Shown: piece by piece, positions 11,344-21,570 of the stretch
How positions within the stretch are numbered: the stretch's first letter is position 1
Layout of the letters: each line of letters starts with the position of its first letter
Origin: Hemicordylus capensis
Lineage: Eukaryota; Chordata; Lepidosauria; Squamata; Cordylidae
Direction: 5' to 3'
Length of the DNA stretch: 64,000 nucleotides
NCBI RefSeq assembly: GCF_027244095.1
Contig: NC_069661.1
Coordinates: 118,674,001 to 118,738,000, forward strand
The notes under the pieces: model-generated
Seen by the model: only the letters and a program-made list of their open reading frames with translations
What the model was told of the DNA's origin: nothing
Database searches by the model: none
Position numbers and translations under genes: made by a program

Positions 11344-12382
11344 CATATTTATGTTGACTTTTAGCTACATGCATGCACGCCAGTTCTAACCATGTAAGCT
11401 CAAATGAAAACTCAGTGCTAAAAAAATCCCGATCACAGTAGTAAGTAGTCCAGTTTGACTCCTTCTATGAACTACATTTAAGCAAAAAGCATATCCATTT
11501 ATAGTGCATATCCAACAGAAGGAAAAGTCACCAGTTTGATGCCAGTGTAGAGCTATATACTCAGCACCCTGATTTGAAACAGGACATCAGAATGGAGTTA
11601 TCTCAGTTGCTTAGGATATAAAGAAAGGCAAGCATTTCAAGAGCAAGGGAGCCTTTAAAACACATCCTCCCTCTATTTGCAGTCTTATTTTGAAGCAAGT
11701 GCATAAAAACAGGCCAAAAAATGTACTTGTGATGGAGAGAGGGAGAAATGCTTAATGCTTATTTTAGCAATTTGTGAAGAGTGAAGCCATATGCAAGAAT
11801 TTGGGCCCAATCCAAGTTTATTTTTAAAAAGACAATATGTAAAATAGGAGCTATTGTTACAAGCACAGAGCAAAATAAAATAAACATTAAAAGAAGAACC
11901 ATCTCGGGGTAAAGAACCATTTTTCTCATTTTAAAAAAAATATTTAAGCCAGTTTCAGAACTTTGTTGCTAAAAAGGGAGCGAATAAATATTTCTAATAA
12001 ATAACAATAATGGCAAAGGGACAAGAAAAAGAAAAGAAAAACCAGAGACCAAATTAGAGCTAATAAGCAACCTACTATCTTCAAACCCAGCAGCCACCAT
12101 GTGGTAAACCAAAAAGCAGAAAGAGAAAACAAAAACAGATCACTTTTGCTAGAGCATCTCTCCCCTCCCCCACCTCCCCACCTCTCTCTGGAGCTTTTTG
12201 ATACTTTTGTACTAATTTCCTCAATAAAGTGAACTGTGGGGGTGGAGAGAGTTTTTCTTACAAGTTTGTAAGCTAACAGTTTTAGCATATGTTTGTTCAC
12301 ATCTTGTTGTACTGCTTAGAAAATCCTTTTTTTTTTTAGTTGAAAATCTCTCACTCAGAGCGGGGGCTTTCAAGGGGTGGGA

Positions 12383-12414
<32 letters not shown>

Positions 12415-14279
12415 GACTCATAAATGTGAGAAAGAGAAGAACACACAATAGCTTCTTGTTGGAAGTTAAAGGACTTTGTGCTGTCTCTTTGCCTCAGACA
12501 GTGGAGGACAGACTAGTAAGTCAGAGGGCTAGAGGGTCAAGACATTGGTCATCCCTTCTCCACTGCTCTGATGCTATCCCTTTGAAATGTAGATTGCTAA
12601 TCTTAGGGGATTCAACTTCCTTCCTCCTTCTCTCTCTTTCTACTTGCCTGCCTACCTTGCAACATGGCAAGCTTCTCTCCCTGCACTATATGTGCAGAGA
12701 GGATGCAGAATCCATCTGCATCCAGCTAGATAGATAGATTAGAGATCCTAACTCCTCACTTTCCTATCTAGAATGGAGTTCCTTAATAAATGCCTTTTAT
12801 ATTGATTTGAAACTATGAATTGGCTCCAAGTTACTTTACTCTCAGCACACACTCATGCCTAACTAAACCGCTGTGTTGTGCCTCTGTGCACTCTGCTATA
12901 ATGAGAAAGGGATTGAGAAGAACACACAATAGCTTCTAAGGGGAAGAAATCACACACAAAAAGACAAATAAGGGTGTGTTTGTTTTACTTTCCCTGAGGA
13001 AGACAAGCCAAGCAGACAGCTTCTGCCTCCAGCTCCTGTCATACATATTATACACAAAAGGCTGCCCCACAAAAAAAATGGAGGCACCTCTACACATAAG
13101 CAGAGGGTCAGGCAGCCCTGCCTCCCCAAACAAAAGTGGTATCATGTGTGGCCAAAATATCCACAAAGAATCATCCAGATGTCTTTCATGGTTCTAGTAG
13201 TCATTTCACATTTCTCTGAAATAAAAACAGTCCCATTTATTCTATTTTTTTATTTTCCTGATTGTATGGGATAGATACTCCCAGTAATGTTAACATATTG
13301 CTGCATTATTGCTATTATTTGTTTGTGAAACTGCTTTGTTTTGGTCCCCCCTGCCCTTTTTTTCTTTAAAACATTATGTAAAACTGATTAATAAGAATTT
13401 TTTTTTAAAAAAAATCACCTGAACCTGCCTAGGGTGTGTGGGTGGGGGGGCAGGTGGCTGGGAGAAGAACAACTTAAGTAAGCATAAGGGTGCTTATGAT
13501 CGTGGAAAATCCACACCAAACTGTGGGAAACCTTGAGAAAGCAGAGCTATGCAGGGCAAGTGGGTGGAGTGTGCAGCTCACTTTTGGGAGGTGGGGATGT
13601 GATGGATGACAACCAGTTTCCCTAGAATTCCTTTTTAACTGCAACTGTCTCAGCTCATAAGCCCAAGTTCTTTAAACTGAGGCTTTCATGTCACAAATTA
13701 AAAAGCCAGCTTCCCCCTGAAAAATCTTAAGTGGAGCTAAGCAGTGCTTTAGGAGGGCTGGTGCACCCACTGGCCTTATCCTGGCCACAACCCGGGTCCA
13801 ATAATTTCAGTGTATTAAATCAATCCCCCCCCACCGCCCCCAATCACTGTAGCTGACATACAGATACAAGTGGCCTGTTTGGGGAAAGTTCTCCCCTTGT
13901 CAAAACACCTACTGAAATTAAATGAACCCTTTAAAAATCAGAAGAAATAGGTTGCGGCTAATATCTAGCCCCAACAAATATCCCACAACAACCACAACCA
14001 GTTCCCTTTTTTTTTTTTTTTTTTAGTCCATTCATTTATGCTTGTAGTGTGTTAGCAACTAGCCCTTCCCTGTTCCGATCATGCATTTGTCAAGAGGGTG
14101 TATGCTTTGCTTCCATTGTGAAGCAAGAAAAGGGAAGGAGTTGGCATAAGTCTTCCTCAACTCAGATATACTTCTACTACCACACTGTAATCTGGGAAAA
14201 AAAGAAAAAATCAACACTTACAAGGCTGCCCGGGCATATTTCCAGAAGGTGTGTCTGCAGGAGCAAATAAGGTATGGAA
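11344..14279. other. Intergenic DNA upstream of FGFBP1
   Basis: No coding pattern. Contains a (TC)n(AC)n tract at about 12,384-12,415, a 23-bp direct repeat pair and T/A homopolymer runs near 13,400 and 14,010. Distal regulatory sequence of FGFBP1 could lie here, but nothing specific can be claimed. Confidence 0.4.
12434..12937. repeat. 23-bp direct repeat pair
   Basis: gagaagaacacacaatagct (plus tct) occurs at 12,434-12,456 and again at 12,915-12,937, 481 bp apart. Both copies are preceded by a gagaaag-like word. No mobile element was recognised around them. Confidence 0.8.
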
Positions 14280-14289
14280 GCATGCTATT

Positions 14290-14368
14290 GTGGAGTAACA
14301 GCCTTCTGAAGGCATGTGGGTGTGTCTCGGACTCTCTATATAAGCACCCACTTCCAGTACTTTAAACA
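14290..14368 (+). promoter_or_regulatory. FGFBP1 core promoter (TATA box)
   Basis: A strong TATA box, tatataag, lies at 14,337-14,344. Just upstream are a CATGTG E-box (14,313-14,318), an overlapping GTGGGTGTG GC/KLF-type box, and a C/EBP- or AP-1-like attgtggagtaac word (about 14,287-14,299). The human FGFBP1 promoter is known for AP-1, C/EBP and E-box control close to the start site, so the arrangement fits. Site functions are inferred from consensus only. Expected start of transcription is about 14,367-14,372. Confidence 0.6.
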
Positions 14369-14422
14369 AGACGGGTGTCACCTTGTGTTTTATAAGTTGG
14401 ATACGTTCACAGACAGCAAGAG
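14369..14422 (+). other. FGFBP1 predicted non-coding exon 1
   Basis: The start is set about 25-30 bp after the TATA box. The end is a consensus splice donor, caagag followed by gtatgt, with the GT at 14,423. FGFBP1 genes characteristically carry a short 5' non-coding exon and a single coding exon, which this reproduces. No transcript data were available. Confidence 0.55.
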
Positions 14423-16824
14423 GTATGTGTTACAGCTATCTTACATTTGTTTGTCTGCCAGCACTAAGAGGCTAGATTCCCTGGTTACTTGCTGAGGACC
14501 AAACCACACATTATATGCAGTGGTTTGTTTCTTTCCCCAAACATATTTTATCTGGAAAAGAGACTTGGGAGCTTCAGTCAAGAGCAGAAGAGCAGCACAG
14601 GTAGAGAAGTTGCTTAACCCTTTTCTCCTCCAGCCTCTTCAACCCAACAGGGGAAAGGAACGTGCCACTGTATGTATTGTGAAATTTGGCCCCAAGTGCC
14701 CTTAGGCTGCTTAAATCTTATTGACTGCCATAAGATATGAAGTCTAAGCCTATGCCTAGTCTCAGTTATTTCAATGGGACTTCATCCAAAGTAAGTTCAT
14801 GTAGAATTTCCACCTTAAGCCTTAATTGTCACATCTACTGCTTTGGTAGTAGGTGCTGCCCTGTGTACAGGACTGCTTCTAGCAGCATCTACTAAAGGCC
14901 ACTGATCCTCATAGACCACAGTGATCTGGGACTCTGGAATGACTCTTCTGAAATCTGTGGGCTGAGGATTCCAGTGTTAGATTTTCACTCCCCATGAGAC
15001 TGTTGGAGAGGAGGAGATAATTGTAGTCCCTACTTTCCCTGTCTAAATGCTCAGCATTTAGATGAGAAATATTCTGATTGAATAGAACATCTCTCACATG
15101 TGAATAAACTTTGCCTTTTGCTAGGGCATGCTTTAGTTTACTCATTTTAAAACTGTCTGTTGTAGGAGGAGTGGTTGGTATTATTGAATGAATGAAAATG
15201 TGCCCAGATATCACACATGTTCATAATTCCATACTAATGACTGTTATAGAACATGCAAGAGTTGTCACTGGGATCTCTAATCAAAGATGTTTCAAGCTGA
15301 TCCACAGAGGGGATTTTTGTTGTAACAAAAAGAGCTGCATACCAGCAGAGGCGTTCAGGTTCACTGAACAACTTATCAGAGGGAAACTAATTCAAAATGT
15401 GCATTTATCCCATAAGTTTTCTGTACAGCTGCATTTTTAAAAAGGGGAACTTTTGGATGGGACTCGCTCCTAAGTAAGTGTGCATAGAACCGTAGCCTTT
15501 TGCTGTGATTCAGAGGTTCTTTTTAGAGGCATCGGTAGTTAATAGCTGAGTGTTTTTTTAATCAACAATTTCTTTCAAGCAAGACCCAGATGAACCACCA
15601 TTTTAAATGCCATGGCTTCTGTTGAATCTGTCAGACACTTTGTGGGGTCCTTAGTTTATGCTTCAGTCACCTGGTTTGATTGAAATGAAAGTATAGGAAC
15701 AGTAACAAAGAACAGTAGATGCTGTCATGAAGCAACCAGGCGAACAGTTTTTACTTAATATAAATCTGAAGTCATATTTGATGAAAGTGATGCTTCAGCC
15801 ACAGGAAAGTGTGGTCTGAAGTATTGCCCCATGCAAGCTCACACACCTGCAACTGTTGAGTGGAGGAAGGAAACACCCTTACACAGATGAGTCATAGGTC
15901 CAGATGTGACTCAAGAATGGAATTAGAAATCAGTGTCACCAAGTTAATTATTGCAGCTGACATCCAGTCTAAATTACACATGAGTAGTCCCACAGAAATT
16001 AATTCACTTGTCCCATTAATTGCAACGGGACTATTCATGAGTAATTTAGTCTGGCTAGAAGCCAGCTTTTTCACTTTTCAGACACAATTTATCCAAAGGT
16101 CTAAGAGAAAGTCGTGAGGTAGTTTCAAAACTTTTTTCCAGCTTTGGGGCAATCTTGCCACTTCACTTTTAATTTTCTGTTCATGGCTATGAACTAACTC
16201 CTTGCTCTGGGTTAAGAAACAAGCAGGATCAACAGTCACAATATATGGCTTGCCTTGGTCCTTGCCAAACCAAGACAGATAAAGTTTTAATATTTTATTT
16301 TATAATTAGACACCTTGTCTGTTACTTCATCATAAATGAAGTTCTAATTTCCTCATTACTGATAGAAGTATAATAATTCCAATTAAGAAAAAATCTTAAT
16401 TTCCTAATTACTGAGTGTATGTTTCCCTTTGTTCATGTGATTTATATCTACCGTGTAGGTATGTCATAAGTTCTGAAAATCAAATACTTTTGCTCAGTGC
16501 AGATGTCTCTGACGTGCACAATGGAATGTATAGAGGGGGATTGGAATCACGTCCTCCTGGTCCTGAGCCTTACATGCACATGTTAAAGGTCCTGTTAGGA
16601 TAAGGATCTGTGTGTGATTCATGACCTGCACGAAGGAAGGATACAGAGGGTGCACATTGCTGTTGCTTTTAAAAAACCTCATAGTGTTTACTATACTGCA
16701 TGATTATTTTTGTTGGTAATGTCTGACTAATCTCTTTGATTTTGATGCCAACATGACTAAAGCTAAGAATTTAGATGAGTAACATGGAGTAGATTTTTAC
16801 AAATTGTTTTCATTTCCAAAACAG
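14423..16824 (+). other. FGFBP1 predicted intron 1
   Basis: About 2.4 kb from donor gtatgt at 14,423 to acceptor catttccaaaacag ending at 16,824. An alternative acceptor, aactaacag, ends at 16,839. Both leave the ATG at 16,845 as the first start codon of exon 2. No mobile element or ORF of note was recognised inside. Confidence 0.5.
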
Positions 16825-16844
16825 TTTGAAAACTAACAGGAGCC

Positions 16845-17549
16845 ATGAAGATCACACATTTTGCTCTTCTGGGTGCACTGATTGTCTTGGCTCAGATGAG
16901 ACAAGGTGACTGTGAAAGACAGAAAGAGAGAAACAAGGAAAGGGCAAGTCGTGGAAAAGGTGGAAGGCCAGAGCCTGGAGCCAGTGACCAGAACAGAAGG
17001 GCTCAGAAAACCCATGGACAGAAAGGCTCCCTGAAAGGCAAGTTTGTCAACAAGGAGAAAGCTGAATGCACTTGGGCACTGAATGAAGCAGAGACTACTA
17101 CCTTAAAAGTAGATTGCAAAGTGGGGGAAAGCAGCTTCTCCTGTGAATTTGCAGGCAACCCATCCACCTGTCCACAATATTCAGAAAACAGGAAGGCCTT
17201 CTGGAAGCAAATTACCAGATCTCTCAAGAAGCAGAAGAAGATCTGTGAGGACCCAAAGAGCATCTTAAAATCTAAAATATGTAAGAGAGGGCCATCAAGT
17301 GCCCACTTTAGACTGATAACATCACAGAGTCCCAAAGAAGAAATGCCAGCTCACCATGGAAGGGAAGCAACTCTGGCACCCATGCCTCCTGCTGCATCTG
17401 AAAAGCGACCAGAGGAAGCATCCAGAGACTGTGTTGACGATATTGATTATGTGGATCAAAAGAAGGTGGCTGAACAGTACTGTTCAGACTCATGGCTCTC
17501 TTTGTGCAACTTCTTCATTTCAATGATACAGGATAAAAAGTGCAAATAG
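16845..17549 (+). CDS. FGFBP1: Fibroblast growth factor binding protein 1
   Basis: Secreted carrier that releases heparan-sulphate-bound FGFs from the extracellular matrix. The intact ORF encodes 234 residues, the same length as I recall for human FGFBP1. Residues 1-22 form a signal peptide (MKITHFALLGALIVLAQ core). A basic, low-complexity stretch (24-66) follows, as expected for heparin binding. The family core begins at GKFVNKEKAECTW (65-77), with FSCEFAGNPSTC (98-109), FWKQITRSLKKQKKIC (119-134) and KSKICKRG (143-149). The C-terminal FGF-binding part has CVDDIDYVDQKK (196-207) and SWLSLCNFFISMIQDKKC (216-233). Mature Cys residues 75, 91, 100, 109, 134, 146, 196, 213, 221 and 233 give the ten expected for five disulphides. 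The start has a purine at -3. Coding is in one exon. FGFBP2, the usual tandem neighbour, was not found here. Confidence 0.96.
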   Translation: MKITHFALLGALIVLAQMRQGDCERQKERNKERASRGKGGRPEPGASDQNRRAQKTHGQKGSLKGKFVNKEKAECTWALNEAETTTLKVDCKVGESSFSCEFAGNPSTCPQYSENRKAFWKQITRSLKKQKKICEDPKSILKSKICKRGPSSAHFRLITSQSPKEEMPAHHGREATLAPMPPAASEKRPEEASRDCVDDIDYVDQKKVAEQYCSDSWLSLCNFFISMIQDKKCK

Positions 17550-18042
17550 AAATGCAAGAATGTTGGCAAAGTTTCCTGAGTTACAACAGGCACAACTGTA
17601 TCTCAGGCAGTATGAGGATAAACTATTCTAGATAGCTCTTATATCTATCATTAGATACATTATAGCTCGGATCAAAAACAAAATTTAATGAAGGGCCACT
17701 CTGGAGCTGTGGGAACAGCTTGCCACTCCCTCCTCAAAGTGGGCTGCTGCTAAATCCATGGCCATAACCACTATGCACCCCACACCACTCCTACACTTCT
17801 TGTCCCCATGGTAGCAACCTTGAGAAGGAGGGTCAGATGATGTAATTCAAGTGCCCAGATTTGATCCAGAGTCTGGCAATTTTTTATATGCACACTATGA
17901 TGTAGAAATCAAGGGGAAACAAACAAAGCCAACATGTAAACATATTTGCAGACTTTTCTTGACACCCCCCCCCCACCAAGACATTGCTATGTTTCCGGTC
18001 ACCAAGGATGCTCTATATTTTATTTTCCTATAACGAAGAATT

Positions 18043-18043
<1 letters not shown>

Positions 18044-18079
<36 letters not shown>
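18044..18079. repeat. (TG)n microsatellite in the FGFBP1 3'UTR
   Basis: About 18 TG units followed by a CA-rich stretch, giving a sequence that can fold back. The duplicate at 48.33 kb has only a short imperfect TG run here. Confidence 0.95.
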
Positions 18080-18081
<2 letters not shown>

Positions 18082-18318
18082 ATACACACACACTACACAC
18101 ACACACACACATATAACAATAAATATTGGTATATAAAGTGCTGTGTAAATGTTACATTTGGATGTTACAAACTGTACCAATGTACAGATTATGCCTTGTT
18201 AGGTGTTCCACCAACCCCCACCCTGGCTTTGTTAGGTTTAGTTCTATGCACTTTTCAGTTATTATTATTTCAGTTCTATGCACTTTTTCATTTTTTTAAA
18301 AAATTCAGAACTGCAAAA

Positions 18319-18324
18319 AATAAA
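18319..18324 (+). terminator. FGFBP1 poly(A) signal
   Basis: AATAAA followed by a T/G-rich stretch 25-40 bp downstream. The same hexamer with matching flanks is present in the duplicated flank at 48,670-48,675. Confidence 0.65.
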
Positions 18325-18485
18325 GTTGAATGCCTTATCTACCTTGTTCTCTCTGTGTGCTTTCTATACAAAGATTATAGATAATCTATCCACCTACAAT
18401 AACCAGTCCCCAAATTTCTCTTTCTTTGTCATGCGCAAGCATGGACTTCCATGGATGGCACTCTGGAGATAGGTTCCGTTGTAAT

Positions 18486-18893
18486 CAGGGGCGTAGCAAG
18501 GTTGTAGTGGGCCCAGAGACAAGATTTTAAAATGCCCCTCCATGAAGTTAAGAAATCTTAAATGAGGATGAATAGTGGTAACAAAAAGCATAGTAAAATT
18601 TATCTATATCTATATCATCTAATGTTCCACAATAGAACATCACCCTAAATTATTTTTGTGAAGGTTTTGTAAATTGTGGACGATGCAAGTCATTTAATGG
18701 TCCTAGAGAAAGACATGCTGTTCTGGTAGCTCCAGGTCTTAACACTCACATCAATTTCGGAGGATGAATACAACTGAAGGAAGCCCGGCCGGGTGTGCGG
18801 CTGGGGGAGTCAGTCATGTGACTTGCCGGGGGGGGCAAGGCAGTGGGCCCCCAGACAACTGTCTCCTCTTGCCCTATTATAGTTATGCCCCTG
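18486..18893. mobile_element. Non-autonomous hAT element (CAGGGGCGTAGC family)
   Basis: Ends are caggggcgtagcaagg and, at the right, ttatagttatgcccctg, which are inverted copies. A perfect 8-bp target duplication, gttgtaat, lies at 18,478-18,485 and 18,894-18,901. It sits in the FGFBP1 downstream region, and the duplicate at 48.84 kb lacks it. Confidence 0.93.
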
Positions 18894-18970
18894 GTTGTAA
18901 TTGGCTCTTGGCATCAAGGTCGGCATCAGGGTTTAGCATTATTGAGCTGTTGCTACTGAGGACTCACTGC

Positions 18971-19472
18971 TGATCCCCCCAAACGCTGCTGTGCCTTTGT
19001 GTGGCAATAGCAGAGGGACTCCCTCAGAAACCACCCAAGTAGAAGGAAGGCCCATGGAGGGCAGTTTTCAGAGGGCACCCTGAAACCACCAACCCACCTC
19101 CTGTCAAATTCTGAGCATGGTTGAGAGAGGGAGAAAACATGTTTCTAGTTCTGTCTTATTTTTATATTTTTTTATACATTCAAGTGAATGGAGTATGCAA
19201 ATCAATTCTCCTCTGAGAATGTCATTTCTGAACTCAAAGTTTAATAGTGGTAGAACATCCCCACCACTATCAGAAACCAAACCATTCTTAATTTTATTTT
19301 GATTTTATTCCACATCTTTTGCCCGAAGCTGAAACTAAAGTATGTGGGTTGAAGCAGAAGAAGGGCAAACACACATGTAAATGTTCTCTTTTTTTGTTTT
19401 GTTAATTTATCACAAAATCAGTAACATTGTGAACATTTTCATATAATGTATACTACAATATAAAGTACTACA
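18971..19472. other. Unassigned DNA downstream of FGFBP1
   Basis: No gene or clear repeat. The first tens of bases may still be weakly homologous to 48.94-49.0 kb. Confidence 0.4.
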
Positions 19473-19480
19473 GAGCCTTG

Positions 19481-19616
19481 CAGCATTCCCTCTAACAGAG
19501 AATTCCAGAGGTTGTTGACTACAACTCCCAGCATCCCCAGCTGCAATGGCCTTTGGCTGGGAATTATGGGAGTTCTAGTCAACAACCTCTGGGATTCCCT
19601 ATTAGAGGGAACACTG
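19481..19616. mobile_element. Foldback hAT MITE (ACTACAACTCCCA family)
   Basis: A 136-bp near-palindrome. Its ends are cagcattccctctaacag and ctattagagggaacactg, and the core holds gactacaactcccagcatcc and its inverted partner. A perfect 8-bp target duplication, gagccttg, flanks it at 19,473-19,480 and 19,617-19,624. Confidence 0.92.
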
Positions 19617-19984
19617 GAGCCTTGAGCACTGGTACTGTTCTTTTAAGGAACGTCTCCAGCTTACTAGGAAAGACATCTACCAGACATGGTGTCTATTTGA
19701 TATAATATACAGCTTTACCCAGAGGGAGTCTGACAAATGCTACATAGACTGCCATCTTAGCAGGTTTCTCTTGTCAGACTTGTCAGAGATGGCTGGCCAA
19801 TATGTTTAACCCTCAGATAAACAGATAGGTTTTGCATACACTTTACTACAAGTGACTTGTTCTGCTGGTTACTGGGCCAGTGCGTAATTAACAGGATCAC
19901 ATTAATTCAAGATGGTCCTTTGTTACAAACCCACGTGCACACAATTCAAATGCAGCCCCCTCCACTAAAAATTCTGGGTAGTTT

Positions 19985-21570
19985 TCTGTAGAACATACAG
20001 AACTGAGTCAGATGGAGGAGACAAGAGATGATGTTCTAAACTGTCTGGAAAAATTAAAAATTAACAAAATCACCAGGGCCAGATGGCATCCACCCAAAAG
20101 TACTTAAAGAACTCAAATGTGAGATTGCCGACCTCCTTGCAAAAATATACAACTTATCCCTGAAATCGGGCTCTGTACCAGAGGACTGGAAAGTAGCAAA
20201 TGTAACACCAATTTTCAAAAAGGGATCCGGGGGGATCCGGGAAATTACAGGCCACTTAGCTTCTGATGCAAGCAAATTGATGGAAGGCATCCTCACGGAT
20301 AAAATTGTTAAGCATATAGAAGAACAGGCCCTGCTGAAGGAGAACCAGAATGGTTTCTGCAAAAGGAAATCTTGCCTCACTAATGTTTTGGAGTTCTTTG
20401 AGAATGACAACAGGTCTGTGGGTAAAGCTGATCCAATTGACACAGTTTCTCTCTCAGCCCTGGCTTCTCCAAGATAGGGCTGAGAGGGATTCCTGCCTGC
20501 AACCTTGGAAAAGCCGCTGCCAGTCTGTGAAGACAGTACTGAGCTAGATAGACCAATGGTCTGACTCAGTATATGGCAGCTTCCTATGTTCCTATGTTCT
20601 TAGTACATCTGGACTTTCAAAAAGCTTTTGACACAGTTCCTCATCAAAGACTCTTAAGAAAACTTACCAGTCATGGGATAAGGGGACAGGTTCATGTAAC
20701 TATTTGAAGGACAGGAAACAGAGGGTAGGAATAAACTGACATTTTTCACAATGGAGGGAAGTAAGAAGTGGGGTCCCCCAGCGATCAGTTCTGGGACCAG
20801 TGCTCTTTAACTTGTTCATAAATGATCTAGAAGTTGGGGAAAGTAGTGAGGTGGCTAAATTTGCAGATGACATCAAACTATTTAAGGTAGTGAAATCCAA
20901 AAGAGATTGTGAGGAGCTCCAAAAGGATCTCTCCGAACTGGGGGAGTGGGTGACAAAATGGCAAATGCGGTTCAATGTAAGCAAGTGTAAAGTGATGCAT
21001 ATTGGGGCAAAAAACCCAACTTCACATATACACTGATGGAACTGACCAGGAGAGGGGTCTTGGGGTTGTGGTGGACAGCTTGTTAAAAGTGTCAACTCAG
21101 TGTGCGGCAGCTGTGAAAAAGGCCAATCCCATACTTGGAATCATTAGGAAGGGGAATGAAAATAAAGCTGCTAATATTATAATGCCCTTATACAAAACTA
21201 TGGTGCGGCCACATTTGGAATACTGTGTGCAGTTCTGGTCATCTTAAGAAGGACTGTAGAAATGGAAAAGGTGCAGAAGAGGGCAGCCAAGATTATTAGG
21301 GGCCTGGAGCATCTTCATTACGAGGCAAGGCTACAACACCTGGGCTTTTTCATTTAGAAAAAAAAGATGACTGAGGGGAGACATGATAGATGTCTCTAAA
21401 ATCATGTATGGTGCGGAGAAAGTTGATAATAAAAGGAAATATTTTTTCACACAATGTATAATCAACCTTTGGAATTCTCTGCCACAAAGTGTTCTGACAG
21501 CCAACAGCCTGGATGACTTTAAGAGGGGTTTCCACAAAAAAGGGAGTTCAGGGATCAGGGTGTTGTAAAA
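19985..21570 (+). mobile_element. L2/CR1-like LINE, RT region (copy A)
   Basis: A 5'-truncated LINE covering the reverse transcriptase to near the ORF end. Pieces in several frames show an NYRPLS-like motif (about 20,245), YLDFQKAFDTVPHQRLL-like text after 20,600, SVLGPVLFNLFINDLE (about 20,790), the catalytic FADD box at about 20,860 (FADDIKLF), and the conserved YKTMVRPHLEYCVQFWS (about 21,190-21,240) and IINLWNSLPQSVLTANSLDDF (about 21,460). A 5S-derived SINE splits it near 20,451-20,601. It stops at the border with a gypsy fossil and lacks the 3' end seen at 36.8 kb. Broken by several frame changes and stops. Confidence 0.85.
20451..20601 (+). mobile_element. 5S-type SINE, 3' part, inserted in the LINE
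   Basis: Shows ctccaagatagggctgagag, gagctagatagaccaatgg and the tail cagcttcctatgttcctatg. It interrupts the LINE just before the tacatctggactttcaaaaa segment that encodes the RT motif. Only the 3' portion of the SINE is present. Confidence 0.7.

Larger units (their letters stand above)
17550..18345 (+). other. FGFBP1 3' untranslated region
   Basis: Follows the TAG stop. It holds a TG/CA microsatellite and two AATAAA signals, at 18,118-18,123 and 18,319-18,324. The second is favoured because its surroundings, including a downstream cttgttctct word, are conserved in the duplicate at 48.6-48.7 kb. Confidence 0.65.
17975..18970 (+). repeat. FGFBP1 downstream duplication unit A
   Basis: Homologous to 48,270-48,935. 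Shared words in order: gatgct...ttttattttc, gaagaattgg, gatgttacaaact, tatgccttgtt, aataaag, cttgttctct, atctatccacctacaata (17 of 18), ctggaatt-like flank, and ggca(t/c)caaggt followed by gcatcaggg. A hAT element at 18,486-18,893 interrupts this copy and is absent from the other. Confidence 0.8.

Noticed and set aside
12426-12737. 103-residue ORF upstream of FGFBP1, considered as FGFBP2
   Set aside because: No signal peptide and no FGFBP cysteine pattern.
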